A stretch of 64,000 nucleotides of DNA, taken from positions 930,001 to 994,000 of the forward strand of contig NC_007925.1 of NCBI RefSeq assembly GCF_000013745.1, in the 5' to 3' direction. The notes beneath the pieces are model-generated. The model was not told where the DNA came from. It was given only the letters and a program-made list of their open reading frames with translations, and ran no database searches. Every line of letters starts with the position of its first letter. Position 1 is the first letter of the stretch. A program made the position numbers and the translations under genes. This document shows positions 1 to 8,756 of the stretch, piece after piece. The DNA comes from Rhodopseudomonas_A palustris_F (GTDB lineage Bacteria; Pseudomonadota; Alphaproteobacteria; Rhizobiales; Xanthobacteraceae).

Positions 1-1
1 G

Positions 2-754
2 GAAATCGCCGGCGCGCTGCTCGGCCATCCGATCGAGATGGTGAAGTGCCGCACCAATCAGGTGCGGGTGCCGGCGCACGCCGAGATCGTGATCGAGGGC
101 CGCATCCTGCCGAAACTGCGCGAGCCGGAAGGCCCGTTCGGCGAATTCCCGCAATATTACGGCCCGCGCGCCGATCGCGAGGTGATCCAGGTCGACGCCA
201 TCACCCATCGCGCCAACCCGATTTTCCACACCATCGTCGGCGGCGGCATGGAGCATCTGGTGCTCGGCGAAATCCCCCGCGAGGCGACGCTGCTGGAGCA
301 TCTGCAACGCAGCTTTTCCAGCGTGCGCGACGTCCGGCTGACGCGCGGCGGGGTGTGCCGCTATCACCTGGTGGTCAAGATCGACAAGACCAGCAATGGC
401 GAGCCGAAGAACATCATCATGGGGGCGTTCGGCGGACATTACGACTTGAAGCAGGTGGTGATCGTCGACATGGACGTCGATATCGACGATCCGCACGAGA
501 TCGAATGGGCGATCGCGACCCGCTTCCAGGCCGATCGCGATCTCTTGGTGGTGTCCGGCGCGCAGGGCTCCAAGCTCGATCCGACCAGCGACGGCGGCAT
601 CAGCGCCAAGATGGGGCTCGACGCCACCAAGCCGATCGAAGCCGAGCCGATGGTGTTCAAGCGGATTCACGTCCATGGTCTGGAAGACGTCGATCTGTCG
701 CGCGTGCTGCAGAGCGACTCGAAGGCGGCGCTGGCGCGGATCATCTGCGGCTGA
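2..754 (+). CDS. UbiD-family decarboxylase, C-terminal part (5' end outside window)
   Basis: The reading frame is already open at the left edge, so only the last ~250 residues are present. They match the C-terminal half of UbiD (3-octaprenyl-4-hydroxybenzoate decarboxylase) proteins, with segments such as EGPFGEFPQYYGPR, HTIVGGGMEHLVLGEIPRE and NIIMGAFGGHYDLKQVVIVD. UbiD enzymes use prenylated FMN for reversible (de)carboxylation of aromatic or unsaturated acids. The following genes are importers, CoA ligases and a molybdenum hydroxylase, so a role in aromatic-acid catabolism is more likely than ubiquinone synthesis; that is inference. A hairpin with a T run follows the stop. Confidence 0.88.
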   Translation, partial: EIAGALLGHPIEMVKCRTNQVRVPAHAEIVIEGRILPKLREPEGPFGEFPQYYGPRADREVIQVDAITHRANPIFHTIVGGGMEHLVLGEIPREATLLEHLQRSFSSVRDVRLTRGGVCRYHLVVKIDKTSNGEPKNIIMGAFGGHYDLKQVVIVDMDVDIDDPHEIEWAIATRFQADRDLLVVSGAQGSKLDPTSDGGISAKMGLDATKPIEAEPMVFKRIHVHGLEDVDLSRVLQSDSKAALARIICG

Positions 755-768
755 CGCAACTAATTCAA

Positions 769-790
769 CCCGGCACAAGCCGGGATTTTT
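769..790 (+). terminator. Hairpin plus T run after ubiD-like gene
   Basis: A perfect 6-bp stem (CCCGGC, loop ACAA, GCCGGG) is followed by ATTTTT. It sits between the UbiD-like stop and the ribosome binding site of the transporter gene. It could be a rho-independent terminator or an attenuator within a longer transcript. The stem is short, so strength is uncertain. Confidence 0.5.
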
Positions 791-802
791 GGGAGGCGAC
801 GC

Positions 803-1840
803 ATGAAGCGACGAGCTGCACTATTGACGATGGTGGGTGCCTGCGCCTGGTTGGCCGGCGGCGCTGCGCCGCGCGCCGAAGACGCCGTGACCCTGAAGGT
901 CGGCGTCAACAAGGTGATCAGCGACGTGGTATTCTACATCGCGCAGGAGCGCGGCTTCTTCGCCGAGCAGAATTTGAAGGTCGAACTGATCCCGTTCGAC
1001 TCCGGGCCGCGGATGATCGCGCCGCTCGCGGCCGGGCAGATCGACATCGGGGCAGGGGCCTCCTCGGCCGGGCTGTTCAACGCGGTCGGCCGCGGCCTCG
1101 GCGTCAAGATCGTCGCCGACAAGGGCTCCACCGCCGCGGCCTACGACTACATGCCGCTGCTGCTGCGCAAGGATCTGATCGACAGCGGCAAGGTGAAGAC
1201 GCTGGCCGATCTCAGGGGCCTGAAGCTCGCCGCGGCGGGGCCGGGCTCGGCCACCAACGCCAAGCTCGCGGTGGCGCTCGGCAAGGGCGGGCTGACCTAC
1301 AAGGACGCCGACAACGTCAATATGAGCTATCCGCAGCAGGTGGTGGCGCTGTCGTCGAAAGCGATCGACGGCGCGATCACCACCGAGCCATCGGCGAGCC
1401 AGGCGGTCGACAGCGGCGTCGCGGTGCGGTTCTCCGATGCCTCGCTGTATCCCGGCCAGCAGGTCGCGATCCTGCTCTACGGCGCCGAGCTGTTGACCAA
1501 GCGCCGCGATGTCGGCCAGCGCTTCATGACCGCCTACGTCAAGGCCTCGCGGGTCTACAACGACGCCACCAACAAGGGCCTCTTCAACGGCCCCGGTTCG
1601 CAGCAGCTGATCGATCTGATCATGAAGACCACCGGGCTCAGCAACCGCAAGCTATTCGACACCATGGTGCCGAACGGCATCTCGCCGGACGGCGCGGTCA
1701 ACATGAAGAGCCTCGCCGACGATCTGAAGTTCTTCGTCGAGCAGGGCCAAATCGAAAAGCCGGTCGTGGTCGGCGACGTCGTCGACATGGCGTTCGCCAG
1801 CAACGCGGTCAAGCAACTCGGGCCGTACCGGCCGAACTGA
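803..1840 (+). CDS. ABC transporter substrate-binding protein (NMT1/SsuA-like)
   Basis: 345 aa. The N-terminus is a Sec-type signal peptide (MKRR, a hydrophobic core, probable cleavage after PRA near residue 25), so the mature protein should be periplasmic. The body resembles the SsuA/TauA/NMT1 family, with VGVNKVISDVVFYIAQERGFF near the start and the usual ligand-domain pattern (IAPLAAGQIDIGAG). GGGAGG lies 7 nt upstream of the ATG. It heads a three-gene importer (binding protein, ATPase, permease). The substrate cannot be read from sequence; neighbouring catabolic genes suggest an organic acid. Confidence 0.88.
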   Translation: MKRRAALLTMVGACAWLAGGAAPRAEDAVTLKVGVNKVISDVVFYIAQERGFFAEQNLKVELIPFDSGPRMIAPLAAGQIDIGAGASSAGLFNAVGRGLGVKIVADKGSTAAAYDYMPLLLRKDLIDSGKVKTLADLRGLKLAAAGPGSATNAKLAVALGKGGLTYKDADNVNMSYPQQVVALSSKAIDGAITTEPSASQAVDSGVAVRFSDASLYPGQQVAILLYGAELLTKRRDVGQRFMTAYVKASRVYNDATNKGLFNGPGSQQLIDLIMKTTGLSNRKLFDTMVPNGISPDGAVNMKSLADDLKFFVEQGQIEKPVVVGDVVDMAFASNAVKQLGPYRPN

Positions 1841-1855
1841 AACAACGGAGGCAGC

Positions 1856-2686
1856 ATGGCGGCGATTCACATCGTGCACGACAGGGCGGCGGCGGCGCCG
1901 CGGCCGACGCAGATCTCGCTGTCGGGGGTGCGGAAATATTTCGGCACCTCCGGCTTCGTGGCGCTCGACGGCATCACCGTCGAGATTCCGCAAGGGGAAT
2001 TCTTCGTCATCGTCGGACCGAGCGGCTGCGGCAAGACCACGCTGCTGCGGATTCTCGCCGGCCTCGATCACCAGAGCGAAGGCCGCGTCGACGTCCGCCA
2101 GGTCGATCCGTCGCGGCCGACCAATTCGATGATCTTCCAGGGCGACTCGCTGTTTCCCTGGATGACGGTGTTCGACAACGCGGCTTACGGCCTGCGGATG
2201 CGCAAGGTCGCAGAGTCCGAGGTGATCGACACCGTGCGGGTCTGGCTGGAGCGGATCGGGCTGTGGCGGTTTCGTGATCGCTATCCGCATCAACTCTCCG
2301 GCGGCATGAAGCAGCGGGTGTCGATCGTCCGCGCCTTCGTCAATGATCCGGAGATCCTCTTGATGGACGAGCCGTTCTCCGCGCTCGACGAGCAGAACAA
2401 GCTGTTGCTGCACGAAGAACTGCTGCGGATCTGGGAAGCCACCCGCAAGACCGTGGTGTTCATCACCCATAGCGTCGACGAGGCGGTGACGCTCGGCGAT
2501 CGCATCATGGTGATGACAGCCAATCCCGGTCGCGCCAAGGCGCTGATCGACGTGCCGTTCGAGCGCCCGCGCAACGTGCTCGAGCTGCGTCACAAGCCGG
2601 CCTATGGCGAACTGGTCTACGACATCTGGGAACAGCTGCGCGAAGAGGTCAATCGCGCGCGGCAGCTGGAGGGCAGTGCATCATGA
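1856..2686 (+). CDS. ABC transporter ATP-binding protein (SsuB/TauB-like)
   Basis: 276 aa nucleotide-binding subunit. Visible motifs are Walker A GPSGCGKTT (about residues 54-62), Q-loop Gln at 95, signature LSGGMKQ (147-153), Walker B ILLMDEP (167-173) and the H-loop in FITHSVDEA. It lies 15 nt after the binding-protein gene, and its last 4 nt overlap the permease start (ATGA). It energises import of the ligand captured by the preceding protein. An N-terminal ~18-residue Ala-rich lead precedes the ABC domain and may reflect the start choice; GGAGG just upstream supports this ATG. Confidence 0.9.
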   Translation: MAAIHIVHDRAAAAPRPTQISLSGVRKYFGTSGFVALDGITVEIPQGEFFVIVGPSGCGKTTLLRILAGLDHQSEGRVDVRQVDPSRPTNSMIFQGDSLFPWMTVFDNAAYGLRMRKVAESEVIDTVRVWLERIGLWRFRDRYPHQLSGGMKQRVSIVRAFVNDPEILLMDEPFSALDEQNKLLLHEELLRIWEATRKTVVFITHSVDEAVTLGDRIMVMTANPGRAKALIDVPFERPRNVLELRHKPAYGELVYDIWEQLREEVNRARQLEGSAS

Positions 2687-3450
2687 ACCGCGGGTTGAAG
2701 GGCTATGAACGCGCAATCGGGATCTTGACGCCGCTGGGGTTGTTGCTGCTGTGGGAGGCGGCGGGGCGGCTCGGTTTGATCGACGTGCGGTTCTTTCCGC
2801 CGCCCTCCAGCATCGTGCATCAGATCGGCGTGCTGATCGCCTCCGGCGAACTGCTCGACAACACGCTGGCGAGCCTGCGGCGGCTGGCGCTCGGCATGTT
2901 GCTCGGCGGCGTGCCGGCGCTGCTGCTGGGGCTGGCGATGGGGATCTCGCGGCCGCTGCGGGTGGCGATCGATCCGTTGATTTCGGCGACTTACCCAATT
3001 CCGAAAAGCGCGATCCTGCCCTTGGTGCTGCTGATCTTCGGGCTCGGCGAACTCTCCAAGGTGGTGATGGTGGCGCTCGGCGCGTTCTATCCGATCGTCA
3101 TCAACACCATGGTCGGCGTGGTCAATCTCGATCGGATCTATCTCGACGTCGGGCACAACTTCCGCGCCAGCCGCTGGCAGGTGTTCCGCACCATCGCGCT
3201 GCCCGGCGCGTTGCCCTCGATCATGGCGGGGATCAAGCTCGCCGCCGGCATGGGGTTGATCCTGATCGCGATATCGGAAATGGTGGCGTCCAACGACGGC
3301 ATCGGATTTATGATCTGGAACGCCTGGCAGGTGCTGACCGTCGACACAATGTATGTTGGGCTCCTGGTGATCGCCATCCTCGGCTTCGTGTTCTCGATCG
3401 TGCTCGACGAGATCGAACGCCGACTGATCCCCTGGAAGACCAACGCATGA
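2683..3450 (+). CDS. ABC transporter permease (SsuC/TauC-like)
   Basis: 255 aa inner-membrane permease of the BPD_transp_1 family, with about six hydrophobic segments and the ATPase-coupling EAA-like loop around NFRASRWQVFRTIALPGALP. The start ATG overlaps the ATPase stop (ATGA), showing translational coupling. It completes the first importer. A second, unrelated copy of the same transporter type is found 12 kb downstream. Confidence 0.9.
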   Translation: MNRGLKGYERAIGILTPLGLLLLWEAAGRLGLIDVRFFPPPSSIVHQIGVLIASGELLDNTLASLRRLALGMLLGGVPALLLGLAMGISRPLRVAIDPLISATYPIPKSAILPLVLLIFGLGELSKVVMVALGAFYPIVINTMVGVVNLDRIYLDVGHNFRASRWQVFRTIALPGALPSIMAGIKLAAGMGLILIAISEMVASNDGIGFMIWNAWQVLTVDTMYVGLLVIAILGFVFSIVLDEIERRLIPWKTNA

Positions 3451-3462
3451 GCGGAGGTTGCG

Positions 3463-4305
3463 ATGTCGACTGCGTTGCGTATCGCCCATGGCGAATTCGG
3501 CCGCGTCGCGCTGTTGGACATGGATTGTTCGCTGGTGCGCCACGCCCATCCGCATTGCCACGTCCTGCTGAAGGTCGAAGGCGCCGACACCCAGTTCGCG
3601 GTCGGCGATCAGGTCTATCCGCTGACCGATAGTAGCGCGGTGCTGGTCAACGGCTGGCAACCGCACGCCTATGTGCACGATCCGAGCCGGCCCTGCACGC
3701 TGATCCTGGCGCTCTATGTCGAGCCGCAATGGCTGAAGCGGTTTCGTCCCGGCTGGGCGGCGAGCGGCGCGCCGGGTTTCTTCAGCCAGCCCAGCGGCGA
3801 AATCTCGCCGCGGATTCGCAACCTCAGCATGGCGCTCGCCGCCGAGATGATGTCGCGGCCCGATAGCGTGTCCGCGCACGAAACGCTGCTGTCCGATCTG
3901 ATGGTGGCGGTGATCGAGCGCTTCACGCCGTGGCGCAGCTTCCCGGCCTCGATCCGCGAGATGGCGGTGACCGGGCGCGACTGGCGGATCAGGCGGGCGA
4001 TCGACGCGATGCGCGCTGAAGCCGGCCACGCGTCCAACATGGACAAATTCGCCAAGGCCGCGGGGCTGTCGCGCGCGCATTTCTTCCGGCTGTTCGAGAA
4101 TTCCGAAGGCATGCCGCCGAAGGTCTATCTCAACGTGGTGCGGATGGAACATGCGGTGCAGGCGGTTTTGCATCAGGATGCGTCGTTCGCCGAAATCGGC
4201 GAGCGGTTGGGCTTCGCCGAGCCGGCGCATTTCACCCGATTCTTCCGCAATCATTCCGGCGTCGGGCCGCGCGAATTCCGCAACGTGTCGCGGCTGGCGA
4301 GCTGA
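3463..4305 (+). CDS. AraC-family transcriptional regulator
   Basis: 280 aa. The N-terminal ~120 residues look like a cupin-type ligand-binding domain (HPHCHVLLKVEGADTQFAVG). The C-terminal ~95 residues hold two helix-turn-helix motifs of the AraC type (SRAHFFRLFENSEGMPPKVY and FAEIGERLGFAEPAHFTRFF). The start is 12 nt after the permease stop, with GGAGG upstream, so it is probably the last gene of the importer operon. It is likely to control the importer or the following catabolic operon in response to its substrate (inference). Confidence 0.88.
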   Translation: MSTALRIAHGEFGRVALLDMDCSLVRHAHPHCHVLLKVEGADTQFAVGDQVYPLTDSSAVLVNGWQPHAYVHDPSRPCTLILALYVEPQWLKRFRPGWAASGAPGFFSQPSGEISPRIRNLSMALAAEMMSRPDSVSAHETLLSDLMVAVIERFTPWRSFPASIREMAVTGRDWRIRRAIDAMRAEAGHASNMDKFAKAAGLSRAHFFRLFENSEGMPPKVYLNVVRMEHAVQAVLHQDASFAEIGERLGFAEPAHFTRFFRNHSGVGPREFRNVSRLAS

Positions 4306-4435
4306 TAGCTCGCGGGTCTCGCGAATGAGACGGTTTGGTAATTGCTGAGCACGGGCGGTCTGGCTTGCCGCGCCGATCTGCTGACAAGATTGCTCACGCG
4401 CGAATAACAAGCGCGATCGGGAGCAAGTGGTCAGG

Positions 4436-7429
4436 ATGGCGCAACCCGCAGCAGCGGCAACGGAGATCGATGTCGACCGTCCATGGGTCGGCCGTTCGAT
4501 CGAGCGCGTCGAAGACGGCGCCCTGCTCACCGGGCGCGGCCGGTTCATCGATGATCTCGGAACCCGGCCCGGCACGCTCTACGCCGCGATCCTGCGCTCG
4601 CCGCACGCCCACGCCGACATCGTCGCGATCCGCACCGAGGCCGCAAAGCAGGCCGCGGGCGTCGTCGCGGTGCTCACCGGCGAAGATATCACCGCGCTGA
4701 CCTCGAGCCTCGTGGTCGGCGTCAAGGCGCCGGTGCAATGCTGGCCGATCGCGGTCGGTCGCGTGCGCTACGTCGGCGAGGCGGTGGCGATCGTGGTTGC
4801 GACCGATCGCTACGTCGCCGAGGACGGCGTCGATCTGATCGAGGTCGACTACCAGGTGCGTGCGGCGGTGATCGATCCGCTTGCCGCGCTGTCGGCCGAC
4901 GCGCCGGTGCTGCACGACGGCTTTGCCGGCAACGTCGCCAGCGATCGCAGCTTCCGCTACGGCGATCCGGAACGCGCCTTCGCCGAGGCGCCGCATCGCA
5001 TTTCCATCGCCATCAAGTACCCGCGCAATTCCTGCACCCCGATCGAAACCTACGGCGTGGTCGCCGACTACGATGCCGCGGAAGACGCCTACGACGTGCT
5101 GGCCAATTTCCAGGGGCCGTTCAGCATCCACGCGGTGATCTCGCGCGCCCTGAAGGTGCCGGGCAATCGGCTGCGGCTGCGCACCCCGCCGGACTCCGGC
5201 GGCAGTTTTGGCATCAAGCAGGGAATTTTCCCGTACATCGTGCTGATCGCTGCGGCCTCCCGTGTGGTCGGCCGCCCGGTGAAGTGGATCGAGGACCGGC
5301 TCGAACATCTCACCGCCTCGGTGTCGGCGACCAACCGCGCCACCTGCATCGCCGCCGCCGTCGCCGCCGACGGCAAGATCATGGCGCTGGACTGGGATCA
5401 GGTCGAGGATTGCGGCGCGCATTTGCGCGCGCCGGAGCCGGCGACGTTGTACCGGATGCACGGCAATCTCACCGGCGCCTATGCGATCGACAACGTCGCG
5501 GTGCGCAACCGCGTCGTCGTCACCAACAAGACCCCGACCGGGCTCAACCGCGGCTTCGGCGGCCCGCAGATGTATTTCGCGCTAGAGAGGCTGCTGCAGC
5601 GCATCGCGGTCGAACTCGAGCTCGATCCGCTCGACGTGATCAAACGCAATCTGGTTCCGGCCGGATCGTTTCCCTATCGCACCGCGACCGGCGCGTTGCT
5701 GGACTCCGGCGACTACCAAGAGGCGATCGCGCGCGGCGTCGACGGCGGCGGGCTCGCCGCGTTGAAGGCGCGGCGCGATGCGGCGCGCGCTGAGGGCCGG
5801 CTCTACGGCATCGGCTACACCGCGGTGGTCGAGCCCAGCGTCTCCAACATGGGCTACATCACCACGGTGTTGACCGCGGCGGAGCGCCGCAAGGCCGGGC
5901 CGAAGAACGGCGCGCAGGCGACCGCCACCGTGGCGCTCGATCCGGTCGGCGGCATCACCGTGCACGTCGCTTCGGTGCCGCAAGGCCAGGGCCATCGCAC
6001 CGTGCTGTCGCAGGTGGTCGCCGACGTGTTCGGCGTTGCGCCCACCGATGTCCGCGTCAACACCGAGATCGACACCGCGAAGGACGCCTGGTCGATCGCA
6101 TCCGGAAACTACGCGAGCCGCTTCGCCGCCGCGGTGGCCGGCACCGCCAAGCTCGCCGCGGGTCGGCTGGCGGGACGGCTGGCGCGCGTTGCGGCGAGTC
6201 AATTGAACATCGACGTCGCCGACGTGGTGTTCCGCGGCGGTCGGGTCGGCTCCAAGTCCAACCCCGACAACAGCATTGCGTTCACGCGGCTCGCCGCGCT
6301 GAGCCATTGGTCGCCGGGCTCGTTGCCGGACGATATCGGCAACACGCTGCGCGAAACAGTGTTCTGGACGCCGCCGGAGCTGGCGGCGCCGGACGACGCC
6401 GACCGGGTGAACTCCTCGCTGTGCCACGGCTTCATCTTCGATTTCTGCGGCGTCGAGATCGATCCGGTCACGCTGGAAGCTAAGATCGATCGCTACGTCA
6501 CCATGCACGATTGCGGCACCATCCTGCATCCCGGCATGGTCGACGGCCAGATCCGCGGCGGCTTCGCGCAGGCGATCGGCGCCGCGCTGTACGAGGAATA
6601 CGCCTACGCGCCGGACGGCAGCTTCCTCACCGGCACGCTCGCCGATTACTTGCTGCCGACCACCATGGAAGTGCCGGAGCCTAAGATCCTGCACATGGAG
6701 ACGCCGTCGCCGTTCACCCCGCTCGGCGCCAAAGGCGTCGGCGAAGGCAATTGCATGTCGACGCCGGTGTGCGTCGCCAACGCAGTCGCCGACGCGCTGG
6801 GCATCAAGGACATCACCCTGCCGCTGGTGCCGGCGCGGTTGGCGCAGTTTTTACGCGGAGATGAGCGCGCGGCGCCGGCCGGCGGCCGTGCGCCGGCACC
6901 ACCACGCGCCGGCGGCACCGATCGTAAGCTGCGCGGCGAGGGGAGCGCGTCGGTCGGCGCGCCGCCGCAACAGGTCTGGACGATGCTGCTCGATCCGGAG
7001 ACGCTGAAGACGGTGATCCCCGGTTGCGAGCGGGTCGAGAAAATCTCCGATACGCATTTCCGCGCCGAGGTGACGCTCGGCATTGGCCCGGTGACCGGGC
7101 GCTATCGGGCCGACGTCAAACTCTCCGATCTCGATCCGCCGCGCGCGGTGACGCTCGGCGGCACCGCCGAGGGCGCGCTCGGCTTCGGCGGCGGCGAGGG
7201 CCGCATCACGCTTGCGCCTGATAGCAACGGCGGCACCACGATGACTTACGTCTATGAGGCGGCGATCGGCGGCAAGGTCGCCAGCATCGGCGGACGCCTG
7301 CTCGACGGCGCGACGCGCGTCATCATCGGCCGGTTCTTCACCGCTCTCGCCGCCACCGCCGGCGGCAAGCCGGTGCCGAGCGACTCCTGGCTGACGCGGC
7401 TGCTGCGACTCGTGGGGTGGTCGCGATGA
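4436..7429 (+). CDS. Molybdenum hydroxylase large subunit fused to a CoxG (SRPBCC) domain
   Basis: About 997 aa, longer than the usual ~770-800 aa of CoxL/XdhB-type subunits. Residues ~15-805 are the aldehyde oxidase/xanthine dehydrogenase molybdopterin domain, with GRGRFIDDLG, GGSFGIKQGIFPY, GLNRGFGGPQ and GAKGVGEG, the last carrying the catalytic-base Glu near residue 769. It lacks the AYRCSFR loop of true CO dehydrogenase, so it hydroxylates another substrate. After a Pro/Ala-rich linker, residues ~830-975 form a CoxG-like SRPBCC domain (VWTMLLDPETLKTVIPGCERV). CoxG is normally a separate protein. ATG 4436 was chosen; GTG at 4427 is possible but too close to GGGAG. The FAD and 2Fe-2S subunits follow with overlaps. 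Confidence 0.9.
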   Translation: MAQPAAAATEIDVDRPWVGRSIERVEDGALLTGRGRFIDDLGTRPGTLYAAILRSPHAHADIVAIRTEAAKQAAGVVAVLTGEDITALTSSLVVGVKAPVQCWPIAVGRVRYVGEAVAIVVATDRYVAEDGVDLIEVDYQVRAAVIDPLAALSADAPVLHDGFAGNVASDRSFRYGDPERAFAEAPHRISIAIKYPRNSCTPIETYGVVADYDAAEDAYDVLANFQGPFSIHAVISRALKVPGNRLRLRTPPDSGGSFGIKQGIFPYIVLIAAASRVVGRPVKWIEDRLEHLTASVSATNRATCIAAAVAADGKIMALDWDQVEDCGAHLRAPEPATLYRMHGNLTGAYAIDNVAVRNRVVVTNKTPTGLNRGFGGPQMYFALERLLQRIAVELELDPLDVIKRNLVPAGSFPYRTATGALLDSGDYQEAIARGVDGGGLAALKARRDAARAEGRLYGIGYTAVVEPSVSNMGYITTVLTAAERRKAGPKNGAQATATVALDPVGGITVHVASVPQGQGHRTVLSQVVADVFGVAPTDVRVNTEIDTAKDAWSIASGNYASRFAAAVAGTAKLAAGRLAGRLARVAASQLNIDVADVVFRGGRVGSKSNPDNSIAFTRLAALSHWSPGSLPDDIGNTLRETVFWTPPELAAPDDADRVNSSLCHGFIFDFCGVEIDPVTLEAKIDRYVTMHDCGTILHPGMVDGQIRGGFAQAIGAALYEEYAYAPDGSFLTGTLADYLLPTTMEVPEPKILHMETPSPFTPLGAKGVGEGNCMSTPVCVANAVADALGIKDITLPLVPARLAQFLRGDERAAPAGGRAPAPPRAGGTDRKLRGEGSASVGAPPQQVWTMLLDPETLKTVIPGCERVEKISDTHFRAEVTLGIGPVTGRYRADVKLSDLDPPRAVTLGGTAEGALGFGGGEGRITLAPDSNGGTTMTYVYEAAIGGKVASIGGRLLDGATRVIIGRFFTALAATAGGKPVPSDSWLTRLLRLVGWSR

Positions 7430-8238
7430 AGCCGGCGGCGTTCGACTATGTCCGCGCCGAGTCGGTCGGCGAAGCGCTCGAGGTGCTGGCGCAGCACGGC
7501 GGCGACGCCCGCATCATCGCCGGCGGCCAGTCGCTGATGGCGATGCTGAACATGCGGCTCGCCCGCCCGAAAGTGCTGATCGACATCATGCGGCTGCGCG
7601 AGCTCGATCAGATCGAATTGAAGTCCGGCAGCGTCAAAATCGGCGCCGGGGTGCGGCAGGCGGCGCTGTTGGCCTGGCCGCAGCTTGCCACAACTTTGCC
7701 ACTGCTCTCAAAAGCCCTGCCGTGGACCGGCCACGCCCAGACGAGGAGCCGCGGCACGGTGTGCGGCTCGCTGGCGCATGCCGATCCCAGCGCCGAATTG
7801 CCGCTGGCTTTGGTCGCGCTCGGCGGCGAGCTGCATCTGCGCAGCGCGGGCAAGCAGCGCAAGGTCGCCGCGCGCGAATTCTTCGCCGGCATGATGGCGA
7901 CGGCGCGCGCCGACGACGAACTCATCGAGGCGGTGTCGTTTCCTGCCACCGCAGCGCGCTGCGCGTTCCGCGAAGTGGCGCGAAGGCACGGCGATTTCGC
8001 CATCGTAGCCTGCGCCGCGGTCGCCACCAAGGACGGCGTGCGCTTTGCGGTCGGCGGCGTCGCCGACGTGCCGACCGCGCGCGACTGGCCGCGGCTGCAA
8101 GGCTCCGCGCTCGACGACGCGCTGAACGGCTTCGCCCATGAGCTCGACGCCCGCGACGACGTCCACGCCACCGCGCGCTATCGCCGCGATCTGGTGCGGT
8201 TGATCGGCCGCGACCTGCTGCGCGAGGTGCTGCAATGA
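7426..8238 (+). CDS. Molybdenum hydroxylase FAD-binding subunit (CoxM-like)
   Basis: 270 aa. The family FAD-binding pattern is present: IIAGGQSLMAMLNMRLARP near residue 30 and RGTVCGSLAHADPSAELP near residue 110 (pyrophosphate-binding loops), then a CO dehydrogenase flavoprotein C-terminal domain. It passes electrons from the iron-sulfur subunit to the acceptor. ATG 7426 overlaps the large-subunit stop as ATGA; an upstream in-frame GTG at 7417 was rejected. The end overlaps the next subunit by 4 nt. Confidence 0.92.
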   Translation: MKPAAFDYVRAESVGEALEVLAQHGGDARIIAGGQSLMAMLNMRLARPKVLIDIMRLRELDQIELKSGSVKIGAGVRQAALLAWPQLATTLPLLSKALPWTGHAQTRSRGTVCGSLAHADPSAELPLALVALGGELHLRSAGKQRKVAAREFFAGMMATARADDELIEAVSFPATAARCAFREVARRHGDFAIVACAAVATKDGVRFAVGGVADVPTARDWPRLQGSALDDALNGFAHELDARDDVHATARYRRDLVRLIGRDLLREVLQ

Positions 8239-8756
8239 CAAGGCTGTCCTCCGCGCAGCGCCACCTGGTGCGCTTCACGCTGAACGGCAAGCCGGTGCAG
8301 GGCGAAGCCGAGCCGCGGCTGCTACTCACCGATTTCCTGCGCCAGACCATCGGCGCCACCGGCACCCATGTCGGCTGCGAACACGGCGTCTGCGGCGCCT
8401 GCACCATCACCGTCGACGGCCAGCTCACCCGCGCCTGTCTGACGCTCGCGGTGCAGATCGACGGTTGCGAGCTACGCACCGTCGAGGGACTGGCGCCGGC
8501 GCCGGACCCGCTCGGCGTGTTGCAGGCGGCGTTCCGCCGCAACCACGCTTTGCAATGTGGCTTCTGCACCGCCGGCATCCTGATGTCGCTCGATCACTTT
8601 CTGCGCGCCCATCCGAAGCCCAGCGAAGCCGAGATCCGCGATCTGCTAAGCGGCCATCTCTGCCGCTGCACCGGCTACACGCCGATCGTCAAGGCGGCGC
8701 TGGAAGCGGCCGCCGAACTCGCCGAGCTTTCCAGGAGTGACCATCGCGATGTTTGA
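8235..8756 (+). CDS. Molybdenum hydroxylase 2Fe-2S subunit (CoxS-like)
   Basis: 173 aa. The N-terminal plant-type ferredoxin cluster is seen in CEHGVCGACTITVDG with a further Cys in ACLTL. The C-terminal cluster has CGFCTAGIL and CRCTGYTPI. These two 2Fe-2S centres carry electrons from the molybdenum site to FAD. It is translationally coupled to the FAD subunit (ATGA) and overlaps the following ligase by 8 nt, so hydroxylase and CoA ligase are co-expressed. The order here is large, medium, small. Confidence 0.94.
   Translation: MTRLSSAQRHLVRFTLNGKPVQGEAEPRLLLTDFLRQTIGATGTHVGCEHGVCGACTITVDGQLTRACLTLAVQIDGCELRTVEGLAPAPDPLGVLQAAFRRNHALQCGFCTAGILMSLDHFLRAHPKPSEAEIRDLLSGHLCRCTGYTPIVKAALEAAAELAELSRSDHRDV

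Noticed and set aside
839..850. Possible lipobox VGAC in the first binding protein
   Set aside because: Hydrophobic part before the Cys is too short for a lipoprotein signal; Sec cleavage after PRA fits better.
46..2277. Long ORF overlapping the UbiD-like gene, transporter and ATPase
   Set aside because: Arg-rich product with no domain, antiphase to three clear genes; typical high-GC shadow.
2617..4575. Minus-strand 652-aa ORF under the permease and AraC genes
   Set aside because: His/Arg/Gln-rich low-complexity product opposite well-supported genes.
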